Position numbers and translations under genes: made by a program
Shown here: piece by piece, positions 28,985-39,396 of the stretch
Numbering within the stretch: position 1 is the stretch's first letter
Layout of the letters: each line of letters starts with the position of its first letter
DNA from: Brevibacillus borstelensis
GTDB taxonomy: Bacteria > Bacillota > Bacilli > Brevibacillales > Brevibacillaceae
DNA: 64,000 bases
Assembly (NCBI RefSeq): GCF_003710865.1
Contig: NZ_RHHO01000017.1
Coordinates: 292,295-356,294, forward strand
Reading direction: 5' to 3'
The notes under the pieces: model-generated
Told to the model about the DNA's origin: nothing
The model's database searches: none
Seen by the model: the letters and a program-made list of their open reading frames with translations, nothing else

Positions 28985-30223
28985 ATGATTAAATGGGGAA
29001 GATTCCTCCTGTTCCTGGTTATCGTGGGGGTATTGGCAACATTGATGACCACGACAACTACACAGGTGGCAGGCAAGATCACACTTGGTTTGGACTTGCA
29101 GGGCGGCTTTGAGATCCTCTACGTGGTAGAGCCGATGGAGGCTAACCAAAAGGTGGATATCGAGCTGTTGAAAGCGACCGCGCGTATGGTCGAGAAGCGG
29201 ATCAACATCGGGGGAGTGGCGGAACCCGTCATTGAAACCGAGCTTCCCAACCGCCTTCGCGTAAAGATCGCGTCACAGGCTGCCGATCAGGACAAGCTTC
29301 GTGAATTGATCGGAAAACCGGCAGTACTGACGTTCCGCGATGAGCAGGGCAAGATTATTTTGAAGGGTAGCGACCTGGCTCCCGGCGGTGCAGGGGTTGG
29401 CTATGATGAACTGAAACGTCCAGTCGTCACCCTGAAGATCTCCGATCCGAAAAAGCTGGAACAAATCTCACGGGAAAATCTGCATAAACATATGGCGATT
29501 TACCTGGATGAGACGATGATGACCAATCCGGTTATTCAAACCGTCATTACAGGCGGCAGTGCACAAATCTCCGGCGACTACACAGTGGAATCGGCACAGG
29601 AAATGGCAGATTTGCTGAACTCCGGCGCAATGCCTGCGAAACTGGTTGAAAAGCAGGTTACTTCTGTAGGTGCGTCTCTCGGTAAGCTCGCTTTGCAAAA
29701 AACAATTAACGCCGGCTATGTAGGCGCGGCTTTGATCTTTGTCTTTATGCTTGTGGTGTATCGCCTTCCTGGCTTGGTTGCCAATATCATGCTGGCGACG
29801 TTTACCTATTTGAGTATCGTCGTGCTCGACTGGATGGATGCCACGCTCACCTTGCCTGGTATTGCCGGCTTTATTTTGTCCGTAGGGATGGCGGTCGACG
29901 CCAACATCATTACCTACGAGCGTATTCAAGAGGAGATTCGCACTGGCAAGACGATTTTGTCTGCATTCCGTGCGGGTGAACGCCGTTCATTGATTACCAT
30001 TCTCGATGGACACGTTACGACGCTGATCGCTACCGGTGTTCTTTTCTACTTTGGTACAAGCTCCATCCAAGGCTTCGCGGTCGTGCTTGCGATGACGATT
30101 ATCGTCAGCCTGCTGACCAACGTATTTGGCTCCCGTTTGCTTCTGGGGCTGCTCGTCCGAGCCAACTTGACTAAAAAGCCTGTTTGGTTCGGTGTAAAGG
30201 AGAGTGAAATCGGTGAGCTCTAA
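28985..30223 (+). CDS. secD: Protein translocase subunit SecD
   Basis: 412 residues. N-terminal membrane helix, P1 ectodomain opening with the family motif GLDLQGGFEILYVVEP, then an RND-type membrane domain (about 230-400) with GFILSVGMAVDANIITYERIQEE. It uses the proton-motive force to pull exported proteins outward. It is a separate gene here, not fused to SecF as in B. subtilis. The stop lies just past the secF start region. Confidence 0.98.
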   Translation: MIKWGRFLLFLVIVGVLATLMTTTTTQVAGKITLGLDLQGGFEILYVVEPMEANQKVDIELLKATARMVEKRINIGGVAEPVIETELPNRLRVKIASQAADQDKLRELIGKPAVLTFRDEQGKIILKGSDLAPGGAGVGYDELKRPVVTLKISDPKKLEQISRENLHKHMAIYLDETMMTNPVIQTVITGGSAQISGDYTVESAQEMADLLNSGAMPAKLVEKQVTSVGASLGKLALQKTINAGYVGAALIFVFMLVVYRLPGLVANIMLATFTYLSIVVLDWMDATLTLPGIAGFILSVGMAVDANIITYERIQEEIRTGKTILSAFRAGERRSLITILDGHVTTLIATGVLFYFGTSSIQGFAVVLAMTIIVSLLTNVFGSRLLLGLLVRANLTKKPVWFGVKESEIGEL

Positions 30224-31154
30224 ACGACAACACGAGGATGTCATCAAGTTTGACATCGTAAAGAATAGACGCAAATTTTACATGCTTTCCGCAACGATTT
30301 TGATCGTCGGTTTGATTTGCATGCTGGTTATGGGATTGAACCTCGGCGTAGACTTCAAATCCGGTACACGTCTGGATATTTACGTTGGCAAGGAATTCCA
30401 GACTGCCGACATCGAAACGCTTATTAAAGAAAACGTGCCCAACACCGTATTTACTCCAGTAACCAAATACGGAGACAAGCAGGATCAGGCGCAAACGCGT
30501 TTTGACCACACGATTCCGGCCGATCAATTGCAGAAGCTGGAGAGCGCATTGAAAGCGAAATACGGCGACCAGGTATCCAAGCAAGAGGCTACCGTTGACC
30601 CGAGCATCGCCAGAGAGCTGGTGCAAAAAGCGGCGATTGCCGTCGCCGTCGCCGGGATCGGCATTATCATTTACATCGCGATCCGGTTCCAGTTTCTCTT
30701 TGGGATCGCCTGCATCATCGGTCTGATCCACGACGTTTTCATCCCGATCGCGCTGTTTTCGGTATTCCGTCTGGAAGTGGACTTGACGTTTATCGCGGCG
30801 ATTTTGACGATCGTCGGTTACTCGATTAACGATACGATCGTAATTTTTGACCGGATTCGGGAAAACCTAAGAACAATGAAGTCCAAAACGGTTGAGGATC
30901 TGGAGCATCTGGTCAACGTCTCCCTGTGGCAGACGATGCGCCGCTCCGTCTTTACGGTAGGGACAGTTTTCTTGACTGCAGTCGCCATTGCCGTATTGGG
31001 TAGCGAGAGCATTCGCAACTTCTCCCTGGCCTTGATCTTCGGTCTGGTGAGCGGTACGTACTCCTCCATCTTCGTGGCTGCACAAGTATGGGTTACCTTG
31101 AAAAAACGGGAATTGGCAAAAAAACGTCTTTCTCCGGCTCCAACAGAGAGCTGA
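30213..31154 (+). CDS. secF: Protein translocase subunit SecF
   Basis: 313 residues. First membrane helix, the motif LNLGVDFKSGTRLDI, a short ectodomain, and a five-helix domain with VGYSINDTIVIFDRIRENL. It partners SecD. GTG at 30213 is chosen, with AAGGAG 10 bases upstream; the frame opens at GTG 30204, too close to that site. It overlaps the secD end by 11 bases. Confidence 0.97.
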   Translation: MSSKRQHEDVIKFDIVKNRRKFYMLSATILIVGLICMLVMGLNLGVDFKSGTRLDIYVGKEFQTADIETLIKENVPNTVFTPVTKYGDKQDQAQTRFDHTIPADQLQKLESALKAKYGDQVSKQEATVDPSIARELVQKAAIAVAVAGIGIIIYIAIRFQFLFGIACIIGLIHDVFIPIALFSVFRLEVDLTFIAAILTIVGYSINDTIVIFDRIRENLRTMKSKTVEDLEHLVNVSLWQTMRRSVFTVGTVFLTAVAIAVLGSESIRNFSLALIFGLVSGTYSSIFVAAQVWVTLKKRELAKKRLSPAPTES

Positions 31155-31163
31155 TTGAATGAT

Positions 31164-31191
31164 ACCGCGGGGAATCCCCCCGCGGTTTTTT
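31164..31191 (+). terminator. Terminator after secF
   Basis: ACCGCGGGG / CCCCGCGGT stem followed by T6. Confidence 0.92.
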
Positions 31192-31230
31192 ACTCTCAAG
31201 ACAAATCCCCATAACGGGAGGCAGTAGGGA

Positions 31231-32151
31231 ATGGACAATCGTTTGGCGAAAGCCCAGTTTGGCGCGTGGGTCGGAATCATCGGCAACATTGCATTAGCTG
31301 CTGCCAAACTGCTCATCGGCATGGCTGCCAAGTCGCAAGCTCTCGTCGCTGACGCTGTACACTCTGCATCTGACGTCGTCGGTTCGGTGGCTGTTCTGAT
31401 CGGCCTGAAGGCGGCAGAACGCCCGCCTGACGAGGATCACCCGTACGGACACGGAAAGGCGGAATCGATCGCCGCGATTATCGTTTCGGTGCTGCTTGGA
31501 GTGGTCGGCTTTGAAATCGGGTCTGCATCGGTCAAGTCGCTTTTTTCGCCATTGGAGCCCCCTGGCTTCATCGCAGTCTGGGCGGCGGCAGGCTCTATGC
31601 TGGTTAAGGAATGGATGTTCCGCTACAAATACAAGCTGGGAAAAGAATTGAACAGCCCCTCCTTGATTGCCAATGCCTTTGAGCACCGATCCGATGTGTT
31701 TTCATCTTTTGCTGCATTGGTCGGCATCGGAGGAGCGATACTGGGTGGACGCTTCGATCTTCCCTGGCTGCTGTATCTCGATCCGATTGCCGGTATTTTT
31801 GTTTCCATCCTCGTTTTGAAAATGGCCTACGAGATCATGCGCGAGTCTATTCACAACGCGCTGGATCACGTTCTCCACGAAGACCAGACCGTCGAGCTGC
31901 GCCACGCCATCGAAGCGGTCGAGGGAGTGATGCGGATTGACTCGCTCCGCGCCAGAGAGCACGGCCATTATCAGATTGTCGATGTAAAGATCGGTGTCGA
32001 CCCTCACATCACGGTGGAAGAAGGACACAGGATTGGGAAAGAAGTGAAGCAATCACTGCTCTCCCGCTTTCCCGATGTCCGTGATGTATTCATTCATGTA
32101 AATCCATACGATCCCGAGCCCGCAGACCGTACGGTAGGCATGAGAGAATAA
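31231..32151 (+). CDS. Cation diffusion facilitator transporter
   Basis: 306 residues with six membrane helices and a cytoplasmic C-terminal domain (about 215-300). Metal-site motifs are LVADAVHSASDVVGS (HxxxD, helix 2) and AFEHRSDVFSS (HxxxD, helix 5), plus the linker DEDHPYGHGKAE. It exports divalent metals (Zn, Mn, Fe or Cd) in exchange for protons; the ion cannot be told from sequence. Monocistronic, upstream of recJ. Confidence 0.95.
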   Translation: MDNRLAKAQFGAWVGIIGNIALAAAKLLIGMAAKSQALVADAVHSASDVVGSVAVLIGLKAAERPPDEDHPYGHGKAESIAAIIVSVLLGVVGFEIGSASVKSLFSPLEPPGFIAVWAAAGSMLVKEWMFRYKYKLGKELNSPSLIANAFEHRSDVFSSFAALVGIGGAILGGRFDLPWLLYLDPIAGIFVSILVLKMAYEIMRESIHNALDHVLHEDQTVELRHAIEAVEGVMRIDSLRAREHGHYQIVDVKIGVDPHITVEEGHRIGKEVKQSLLSRFPDVRDVFIHVNPYDPEPADRTVGMRE

Positions 32152-32165
32152 AGCGCTTTCTGTTG

Positions 32166-32195
32166 TTGTCAGCCTCCCACACTTTCCTCTATAAT
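32166..32195 (+). promoter_or_regulatory. Promoter for recJ-apt
   Basis: TTGTCA (32166-32171), 18-base spacer, TATAAT (32190-32195). Confidence 0.78.
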
Positions 32196-32218
32196 GAATG
32201 AGGATTGGAGGAAGGCCT

Positions 32219-34576
32219 ATGCTGAGAGCGAAAACACGCTGGCAACTGGCTGCGTACGATAATGAGCTGGCAGAGTTGATCGCCCGTGAGTGTGGTTTGG
32301 CTCCGCTGGTAGCCAAGCTTCTCGCGATTCGTGGAATCGATTCTCCCCAGCGTGCGAAAGAATTTCTGCAAGCGGGCCCCGAGCTCTTCCACGATCCGTT
32401 TGCCCTGTACGGGATGGAGAGCAGCGTGTATCGAATCCGTCAGGCCATCGAGCGCAAGGAACCGATCTGTATTTACGGAGATTACGATGCAGACGGGGTC
32501 AGCTCGACATCGCTCATGGTTCATTTGATGAGACGGATGGGCGCCGTGTTTGATTACTATATTCCCAACCGCTTCACGGAAGGATACGGCTTACATAAGG
32601 AGGCCATGTCTCAGATTCACGAGAGGGGCTTCAAGCTGATCATTACCGTCGATACCGGTATTAGTGCCGTGGAGCAAGTCGACTTTGCCAAACAACTCGG
32701 TCTGGACGTCATTGTGACGGACCACCATGAACCTCCGGAGGTTATCCCGGAGGCATTTGCCGTGATCAATCCGAAGCAGCCTGCATGCACTTATCCGTTT
32801 GACATGCTCGCAGGCGTGGGCGTCGCTTTCAAGCTGGCCCATGCATTGCTGGAGGAGCCGCCGCTCGATCTGGTTGATCTGGCTGCGCTCGGGACGATTG
32901 CCGACCTGGTGCCGCTGGTGGATGAGAACCGGATTTTGGCAAGACTCGGTCTGCAGCGCTTGAATCATACCCGCAATCCGGGTTTGCAGGCATTGATTAA
33001 AGTAAGCGGCTTGGCGGATGCCGAAAAGCTCACAGCCGGCCATGTCGGCTTTGCCTTGGGACCGAGACTGAATGCGGGAGGACGTCTGGAGACGGCAGAA
33101 GCGGCCGTGAAGCTCTTGACTACAGAGGATGGTCAGGAAGCGGAAGAGGCAGCCCAGCAGCTGGATGAGTTGAACCGGGAGCGGCAGGAGCTTGTCCAGA
33201 AAATGACCGATGAAGCCATCAGTATGGTCTTGGAAAAGTACCCTTTGGATGAAAACAGGGTGCTGGTCGTCGCCAAGGAAGGCTGGAATGTAGGGGTAGT
33301 CGGGATTGTGGCTTCACGACTGGTAGAAAAATTTTACCGACCGACAATCGTCCTCGGGATCGATCCGGAAAAAGGGACGGCAAAGGGCTCGGCGAGAAGC
33401 ATTGCCGGCTTTGACATGTATGAGGCTTTGACAGCCTGCAAAGAGTGGCTTCCCCATTACGGCGGGCACACCATGGCAGCAGGGATGACACTGCCTGTGG
33501 ATAACCTGGAGGCTTTTCGCAAACAGCTAAATAAACTGGCATTCGAATGGCTGACGGACGAAGATTTGATTCCGTTGACGAAAGTGGATGTCGCCCTGGA
33601 AATGCCGGAAATCACACTGGAGACTGCCGAACAATTGGAGCTGCTGGCCCCGTTCGGGATGGGCAATCCGACGCCGCTGGTGCTGGTAAACGATGTGGAG
33701 GCCTCGGGCATGCGCACGATCGGGCGGGACGATACCCACTTGAAGTGCTCGCTGGTGAAGGATGCCTGCCAGATCGATGCGATCGGCTTCAACTGGGCCC
33801 ATATTGTTTCTCAGGTGACGCCGAAAGCACGTTACCAGGTGCTAGGCGAGATGTCGGTAAATGAATGGAACGGAAACCGGAAGCCGCAAATCACCATCCG
33901 GGATATCGCTGTGCCTCACCGTCAAATTTTTGATTGGCGCGGCTGCAGAGATAAGCTCGACAAGTGGCGGAAGCTGCAGGAGAGCAGCGAGACATTGACG
34001 ATCATGTTTCGGCAGGAAAGCTACGAGGAGCTGTTCCCCGTCGCTGCGCTCGGAGGCAGCACAGACAGCTTGTTGTACCTCTCGCCGAACCACGCTGCCA
34101 ATCCCGCCGCCAGATCGAATGTGATTCTCTACGATCTGCCCAAGACCCGCAGCGATCTCGCTGGTGCGGTGGCGTATCTGGAGCGGGCGGAGCGGATTTA
34201 CTGTTTGTTCGGGGACCCTGACCTCGGACTTGAGCGGATCTCCTGTCCGGGCCGCGAACAATTTAAACTCGTCTATCAATTTTTCATGCAGGTTCCCCTG
34301 GTGCAGCGAATTCATCTGGATGCGATGGCACGCAGGTTGAAGCTGAAGCGGGATGTACTGGAAGGGATGCTCGCCGTATTCGCAGAGCTGGACTTCATTA
34401 CAATGGAGGAAGGGGCCATCAGGCTCAACGCCCAAGCAGCGAAGCGTCCGCTCGACAGCTCCCGCCTGTATATGGAGTGGAAAGAAGAAAGCGAATTGGT
34501 AACGGAACTGCTGCTCTCTTCGTACGATTCACTGGTAACTCATTTTCAACAGCAGGTGGCAGCGACCACCGCGTAG
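32219..34576 (+). CDS. recJ: Single-stranded-DNA exonuclease RecJ
   Basis: 785 residues. A 5'-3' ssDNA exonuclease of recombination and repair. DHH domain motifs: [37 protein letters not shown] and [16 protein letters not shown]1 domain with [12 protein letters not shown] and the [11 protein letters not shown] motif; then an OB domain and a long C-terminal extension as in B. subtilis RecJ. The ATG at 32219 after GGAGGAAGG is preferred to the GTG-type start 21 bases upstream. Confidence 0.97.
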   Translation: MLRAKTRWQLAAYDNELAELIARECGLAPLVAKLLAIRGIDSPQRAKEFLQAGPELFHDPFALYGMESSVYRIRQAIERKEPICIYGDYDADGVSSTSLMVHLMRRMGAVFDYYIPNRFTEGYGLHKEAMSQIHERGFKLIITVDTGISAVEQVDFAKQLGLDVIVTDHHEPPEVIPEAFAVINPKQPACTYPFDMLAGVGVAFKLAHALLEEPPLDLVDLAALGTIADLVPLVDENRILARLGLQRLNHTRNPGLQALIKVSGLADAEKLTAGHVGFALGPRLNAGGRLETAEAAVKLLTTEDGQEAEEAAQQLDELNRERQELVQKMTDEAISMVLEKYPLDENRVLVVAKEGWNVGVVGIVASRLVEKFYRPTIVLGIDPEKGTAKGSARSIAGFDMYEALTACKEWLPHYGGHTMAAGMTLPVDNLEAFRKQLNKLAFEWLTDEDLIPLTKVDVALEMPEITLETAEQLELLAPFGMGNPTPLVLVNDVEASGMRTIGRDDTHLKCSLVKDACQIDAIGFNWAHIVSQVTPKARYQVLGEMSVNEWNGNRKPQITIRDIAVPHRQIFDWRGCRDKLDKWRKLQESSETLTIMFRQESYEELFPVAALGGSTDSLLYLSPNHAANPAARSNVILYDLPKTRSDLAGAVAYLERAERIYCLFGDPDLGLERISCPGREQFKLVYQFFMQVPLVQRIHLDAMARRLKLKRDVLEGMLAVFAELDFITMEEGAIRLNAQAAKRPLDSSRLYMEWKEESELVTELLLSSYDSLVTHFQQQVAATTA

Positions 34577-34589
34577 GAGGAATTTTTTC

Positions 34590-35102
34590 ATGGATTTTAA
34601 ATCGTACATTCGCGTGATTCCTGATTATCCACAACCGGGTATTCGCTTCAAGGATATCACTACGTTGTTAAAGGACGGCCCAGCCTATAAAGCGGCGATT
34701 GAGGAATTGACCACTTTTGCCAAGGAAGTGAATGCCGAAGTGATCGCGGGTCCGGAAGCACGTGGTTTTGTCGTCGGTGCTCCGCTGTCGTATGCGCTTG
34801 GTGTCGGCTTTGTGCCGGTCCGCAAATCGGGCAAATTGCCGTACGAATCGATCAAGGCAGAGTATAACCTGGAGTATGGAAAGGATGCGCTCGCCGTTCA
34901 CGTGGATGCGATCCAGCCCGGGCAGCGCGTGCTGATTGCCGACGATTTGCTGGCGACAGGAGGAACGATCACCTCGACGATTCAACTGATTGAGCAGCTG
35001 GGAGGAATCGTGGTAGGTGCAGCCTTCTTCATCGAGCTTTCCTATCTGGATGGCCGCCAAAGACTGGGTGACATTCCAGTCAAAACCCTTGTACAGTATT
35101 AA
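34590..35102 (+). CDS. apt: Adenine phosphoribosyltransferase
   Basis: 170 residues. It salvages adenine to AMP with PRPP. PRPP-binding motif [14 protein letters not shown]; the flexible hood includes [15 protein letters not shown]. It lies 13 bases after recJ with AGGAGG. The recJ-apt-relA order is that of B. subtilis. Confidence 0.98.
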   Translation: MDFKSYIRVIPDYPQPGIRFKDITTLLKDGPAYKAAIEELTTFAKEVNAEVIAGPEARGFVVGAPLSYALGVGFVPVRKSGKLPYESIKAEYNLEYGKDALAVHVDAIQPGQRVLIADDLLATGGTITSTIQLIEQLGGIVVGAAFFIELSYLDGRQRLGDIPVKTLVQY

Positions 35103-35107
35103 GCAAA

Positions 35108-35137
35108 GACGGGCGCAATGCCCGTTTTTTTGTTTTT
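35108..35137 (+). terminator. Terminator after apt
   Basis: GACGGGC / GCCCGTT stem followed by T7G T6. Confidence 0.9.
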
Positions 35138-35171
35138 TGGCCATCCTGCAAACTTTCCCTTGAGAATCACC

Positions 35172-35200
35172 TTTACATTACAATGGACATACAAGATAAT
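35172..35200 (+). promoter_or_regulatory. Promoter for relA-dtd
   Basis: TTTACA (35172-35177), 17-base spacer, GATAAT (35195-35200). It implies a leader of about 270 bases before relA. Confidence 0.65.
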
Positions 35201-35227
35201 AGGATAAATAGACAGTTTTCATCTTTT

Positions 35228-35309
35228 CCCCTCTGTGCAACAGTGAGGGGAGCACAAGCGGCACGAAATAACGTCAGCTTCTCCGTGAGCTTCCGATGAA
35301 GCTTTTTTT
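35228..35309 (+). promoter_or_regulatory. Structured relA leader with internal terminator
   Basis: First hairpin CCCCTC / GAGGGG (35228-35250). Then AGCTTC occurs twice (35276-35281 and 35288-35293), and both can pair with the single GAAGCT (35298-35303), which is followed by T7. Pairing of the second copy gives a compact intrinsic terminator before relA; pairing of the first gives an alternative fold. It looks like an attenuator. No T-box core sequence is present. The remaining bases to 35479 show nothing clear. Confidence 0.55.
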
Positions 35310-35479
35310 ATACGATCGGACGTATCAAGATTGTTACCGGTTATCGGCATGAGCAGCGAAAAAGAGCGCACTCCTGCCCTATGCCGTACACCCGCACGTC
35401 CCGTACTTCGCAGGCTAAGGCTTCGCAAAAAAAGCTTGGCTCAGCCAGGTTTTCTAATGAGAGGATAAGGGAAGGAACT

Positions 35480-37651
35480 ATGAGCACCGGCATTAATGAA
35501 GTACTCACAAAAGCAGGCAGTTACTTGTCCAAAGCGGACCTGGATCTGATTACGCGCGCGTACCAGCTGGCAGAGAAAGCCCATGAAGGCCAGGTGCGCA
35601 AATCGGGCGTTCCTTACATCATGCATCCCATTGCGGTTGCTGGCATTTTGGCAGAGCTGCACATGGATGCGGTAACGATTGCTGCCGGCTTTTTGCATGA
35701 TGTAGTGGAAGACACCGAGGTTTCGCTCGAACATCTTCAGGGCGAATTTGGCCAAGAAGTAGCTTTGTTGGTTGACGGCGTGACCAAGCTCGATAAAATC
35801 AAATACAAGTCAAAGGAGGAGCAGCTGGCCGAGAATCACCGCAAGATGCTGGTCGCGATGGCCCAGGACATCCGTGTGATCATGATCAAGCTGGCTGACC
35901 GCCTCCACAACATGCGGACCCTCCGCCATATGTCAGAGGAGAAGCAGCGGGAAATTTCAGATGAAACACTGGAGATTTTTGCTCCACTGGCTCACCGCCT
36001 GGGGATCGCTTCCGTGAAATGGGAATTGGAAGACACATCGCTCCGCTATCTCAATCCACAGCAATACTACCGCATTGTCAATTTGATGCAGAAAAAGCGG
36101 ACCGAACGGGAAGCCTACATCAACGAAGCTGCAGACACAATCAAGGATAAGCTGAAGGAACTGAACATCGAAGCCGAAATATCCGGCCGTCCCAAGCACA
36201 TTTACAGCATCTACAAGAAGATGACGAAGCAAAACAAGCAGTTCAACGAGATTTACGATCTTCTCGCGCTTCGCATCATCGTCAATGACATTCGCGACTG
36301 CTACGCGGTTCTGGGGATCGTCCACACGCTCTGGAAGCCGATGCCCGGCCGTTTCAAGGATTATATCGCAATGCCGAAAGCAAACATGTACCAGTCGCTG
36401 CACACGACTGTCATCGGTCCGAAAGGCGAGCCGCTGGAAGTGCAGATTCGCACATGGGATATGCACCAGACGGCGGAGATCGGGATCGCAGCGCACTGGG
36501 CCTACAAGGAAGGCAGAAGTGTCGTCCAGGGCTCCTTTGCCGAGAAGCTCGGGAACCTGCGGGAGATTATTGAAGGGGGCTCCGAGGAGGCTCCAAACGC
36601 CCAGGAGTTTATGGAGTCCTTGAAACAGGATCTCTTCTCCGACACGGTGTTTGTCTTTACTCCAAAAGGGGACGTGGTCGAGCTTCCGAAAGGCTCTGTG
36701 CCGCTCGATTTCGCTTACCGCATCCACTCCGCCGTCGGCAACCGGACGATCGGGGCGAAGGTAAACGGCAAAATTGTGCCGCTCGACTATTCGCTGAAGA
36801 CGGGCGACATCGTGGAAATTTTGACGTCCAAGCACTCGTACGGCCCGAGCCAGGACTGGCTGAAGATCGCCAAATCGGCTCACGCCCGAAACAAAATCAA
36901 GCAGTGGTTTAAAAAGGAAAAGCGGGAAGAGAATGTAGCCAAAGGACAGCAGATGGTCGAGGCCGAAATCAAGGCCAGAGGCTACGATCTCAAGGATGCG
37001 ATGACCGATGCGAATTTGAAGGAAGCTGCAACCCGCTTCAACTTTCAGGGCCATGAGGACATGTTCGCCGCTGTGGGCTATGGCGGAATCACAGCCTCCC
37101 AGATCGTCACCAGGCTGATCGACAAGCTGCGCAAAGAGCGGGAGGAACAAAATCCGCCTGTGCCGGAATACAAGCCAGCTCCTGCGCAGTCAACAGGCCG
37201 CAGCGAGTCGGGCGTCAAGGTAAAGGGCGTCGACAATCTGCTGGTGCGGATTTCCCGCTGCTGTACGCCGGTCCCTGGGGATCAGATCATCGGGTTTATC
37301 ACCAGGGGCAGAGGCGTTTCCGTTCACCGCAAGGACTGTCCCAACGTCCTGACGGAAGAGTGCATGGAACGGTTGATCGATGTGGAGTGGGATACCGACT
37401 TCAAGCATAACTACCATGTGGATATCGAGATTACCGGTCAGGATCGAAGCGGCCTGCTGAACGATGTTTTGCAGGTCGTGGCAGAGACGAAAACGAATAT
37501 CTCTGCGGTCAGCGGCAAAGCAGACAAAAATCGGGTAGCCACCATTCACATGACGATTTCTATCAGCAATATCGATCACCTGCACAAAGTGGTCGAGCGC
37601 ATCAAGCGCATCAAGGACATTTATTCCGTCCGACGGATTCTCAGCACCTGA
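35480..37651 (+). CDS. relA: Bifunctional (p)ppGpp synthetase/hydrolase RelA (Rsh)
   Basis: 723 residues of the long RelA/SpoT type. HD hydrolase domain (GFLHDVVEDTEVSLEHL, about 70-90; ADRLHNMRTL), synthetase domain (about 235-350; SGRPKHIYSIYKKM, YQSLHTTV), TGS domain (about 390-450), and a C-terminal zinc-finger/ACT region (RISRCCTPVPGDQIIGFITRGRGVSVHRKDCPN). Both catalytic sites look intact. ATG at 35480 with GGAAGGA. It is the central stringent-response enzyme. Confidence 0.98.
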   Translation: MSTGINEVLTKAGSYLSKADLDLITRAYQLAEKAHEGQVRKSGVPYIMHPIAVAGILAELHMDAVTIAAGFLHDVVEDTEVSLEHLQGEFGQEVALLVDGVTKLDKIKYKSKEEQLAENHRKMLVAMAQDIRVIMIKLADRLHNMRTLRHMSEEKQREISDETLEIFAPLAHRLGIASVKWELEDTSLRYLNPQQYYRIVNLMQKKRTEREAYINEAADTIKDKLKELNIEAEISGRPKHIYSIYKKMTKQNKQFNEIYDLLALRIIVNDIRDCYAVLGIVHTLWKPMPGRFKDYIAMPKANMYQSLHTTVIGPKGEPLEVQIRTWDMHQTAEIGIAAHWAYKEGRSVVQGSFAEKLGNLREIIEGGSEEAPNAQEFMESLKQDLFSDTVFVFTPKGDVVELPKGSVPLDFAYRIHSAVGNRTIGAKVNGKIVPLDYSLKTGDIVEILTSKHSYGPSQDWLKIAKSAHARNKIKQWFKKEKREENVAKGQQMVEAEIKARGYDLKDAMTDANLKEAATRFNFQGHEDMFAAVGYGGITASQIVTRLIDKLRKEREEQNPPVPEYKPAPAQSTGRSESGVKVKGVDNLLVRISRCCTPVPGDQIIGFITRGRGVSVHRKDCPNVLTEECMERLIDVEWDTDFKHNYHVDIEITGQDRSGLLNDVLQVVAETKTNISAVSGKADKNRVATIHMTISISNIDHLHKVVERIKRIKDIYSVRRILST

Positions 37652-37678
37652 TCCCACAAGATCGGGTGTTCTTGTTTC
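37645..37678 (+). terminator. Partial terminator after relA
   Basis: CACCTGATC / GATCGGGTG hairpin overlapping the relA stop, followed by TTCTTGTTT. It may only attenuate readthrough to dtd. Confidence 0.6.
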
Positions 37679-37795
37679 GTTCTGGTGTAAGCAAAGGACA
37701 GTACCCAGCGCTACGGGCGAGCAATTTAGAAAGATACCATCGAGACAAGCCTTTGGTACTGCAAGATGAATGATCTGGAAGGAGTTTTTGCTGCT

Positions 37796-38233
37796 GTGCG
37801 AGTAGTAGTCCAACGTTCCCGCGAAGCAAGTGTCACCGTGGCAGGCGAAGTGGTCGGCCGTATTGACCACGGCCTTGTGCTTTTGGTCGGGATTACGCAT
37901 GAGGATACAGAGAAAGACGTAGAGTTCATTGCCGACAAGATTGCCAACCTGCGCATTTTTGAAGACAGCGAAGAAAAAATGAACCATTCGGTGCTGGATA
38001 CAGGCGGTCAAATCCTGTCCGTCTCCCAGTTCACCCTGTATGGCGATTGCCGCAAAGGCAGGCGCCCCAATTTCATGGCTGCCGCCCGTCCCGAAAAGGC
38101 CGAGCCGCTGTACGATCTGCTCAATGCCAAGCTGCGGGAAAAAGGCTTGATAGTAGAAACAGGCCGATTCGGAGCGATGATGGACGTGCGTCTCGTCAAC
38201 GACGGTCCCGTTACGCTGATCGTGGAAACATAA
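37796..38233 (+). CDS. dtd: D-aminoacyl-tRNA deacylase
   Basis: 145 residues. It removes D-amino acids mischarged on tRNA. Family motifs are [14 protein letters not shown] at the start, [24 protein letters not shown] (catalytic SQFTL) and the Gly-cisPro type NDGPVTLI near the end. GTG at 37796 is chosen: GGAAGGAG lies 11 bases upstream and the N-terminus matches relatives. An in-frame ATG at 37766 would add ten extra residues ahead of that binding site. Confidence 0.95.
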   Translation: MRVVVQRSREASVTVAGEVVGRIDHGLVLLVGITHEDTEKDVEFIADKIANLRIFEDSEEKMNHSVLDTGGQILSVSQFTLYGDCRKGRRPNFMAAARPEKAEPLYDLLNAKLREKGLIVETGRFGAMMDVRLVNDGPVTLIVET

Positions 38234-38276
38234 ACATCAGGTCGCTTTCGTGGATGGCCCTATCCACTTGACAGAG

Positions 38277-38311
38277 AAAAAGGAGTCGAGACATCTCGGC
38301 TCCTTTTCGTA
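38277..38311 (+). terminator. Terminator after dtd
   Basis: AAAAGGAG-CGAGA / TCTCG-CTCCTTTT stem; it also faces the convergent hydrolase gene. Confidence 0.85.
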
Positions 38312-38361
38312 TTTTATTAGCCGCCTCTAGTAGCAGAAAGGAACCATGGCGGACACCGTTT

Positions 38362-39348
38362 TTATTTTACATGGAGTGAATCCTCCATTTCGCGGATCAG
38401 AAGCTCAACAGCGTCGACAACTGCTGCTGGCCTCAAGGCCGGGATCATATGTCCGGTATCCGGCAAAACGATCAAGCGCGAATGGCTAATCTCGCGATGG
38501 AGCCGGTACGCATGCAGGTCGGGCCTAAATGGATCCTTTTCGCCGCAAACAATGACTGTCGGGGTCTGTATCCGGGAATAATGCTGTTCCATGGCGGGAA
38601 TAGTTTGCGCAAATGCGAGAATATCCTCGCGATTGGCACGCAATTGACTTGGACGAGACCATAGAGCATTCGCTATTTTCTGATAGCCGTCTGGAACTTT
38701 GTCCGGCGAGAACGTAGATTGCAGCATGGTTGAGGTCAGCTTTCTCGCCAGGGGAGGCAGTACTGTATGAGCGGCCAGGCTGCCCAAAAAGGGTACGCGC
38801 AGCAGTCGGCCGAGGAACAGGTCTATCGCTCCAGCGGGATATGCTTTTCCACCATATGCGCCGGGAGCGACCAGAACCGCTCCAGCAAGCTCGCCGGGGT
38901 AGTCCAGCATGTAGGCGAGAACGAGCGAGGCGCTCCAGGAATGCCCGACCAAAATAGGCTGTTTTGCGTCCAGTTTGCGCAAGGCTTCCTTGAGCAGTCG
39001 CGCCTGTACGCGGGGGGTCGCCCATTCGGTCTTTGGCCGTTCGCTGTACCCGTATCCTGGACGATCAAAGGCAATCGCCCGGAACCCGCGGGAAGCCGCT
39101 TCGCTGACAACGTTAGAAAAATCGCGGGAAGACAAGATGCCTCCATGGAGAAAAACGATCGGGCGACCGGTTCCTTTTGAGGTGAAATGGAGCCGGATAT
39201 GTTCTGCCTCTACGTATTCTCCGGCCGGCGGGAAAGCTTTCCTTGTGGTGCGGTCGAGTCTTCGGTTGTGCACATACAAACAGAGGAGCAAGAGTAAAAC
39301 AAAAGTAAAAGCGGTCAGAATAAACATCAGGTTCATATGGAAGCTCAT
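38362..39348 (-). CDS. Membrane-anchored alpha/beta hydrolase
   Basis: 328 residues. One N-terminal membrane helix (LMFILTAFTFVLLLLLCLYV), then an alpha/beta-hydrolase domain with oxyanion motif FLHGGI, nucleophile elbow VGHSWSAS, acid in CGEKDPF and catalytic His in DTGHMIP. Substrate unknown. AAGGAGG lies 13 bases before the ATG. It is downstream of, and on the same strand as, the TetR gene at 39460-40251. A 16-bp site matching the TetR operator (13 of 16) lies in its upstream region, so it is probably that regulator's target. Confidence 0.88.
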   Translation of the reverse strand: MSFHMNLMFILTAFTFVLLLLLCLYVHNRRLDRTTRKAFPPAGEYVEAEHIRLHFTSKGTGRPIVFLHGGILSSRDFSNVVSEAASRGFRAIAFDRPGYGYSERPKTEWATPRVQARLLKEALRKLDAKQPILVGHSWSASLVLAYMLDYPGELAGAVLVAPGAYGGKAYPAGAIDLFLGRLLRVPFLGSLAAHTVLPPLARKLTSTMLQSTFSPDKVPDGYQKIANALWSRPSQLRANREDILAFAQTIPAMEQHYSRIQTPTVIVCGEKDPFRPDLHAYRLHREISHSRLIVLPDTGHMIPALRPAAVVDAVELLIREMEDSLHVK

Positions 39349-39396
39349 AGATGAAAACCAACCTCCTTATATGAATTCTATCTGGTGTGTTAATCA

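Noticed and set aside
35201..35479. A T-box in front of relA
   Set aside because: No AGGGTGGnACC core and no specifier loop; only a simple hairpin and terminator are visible.
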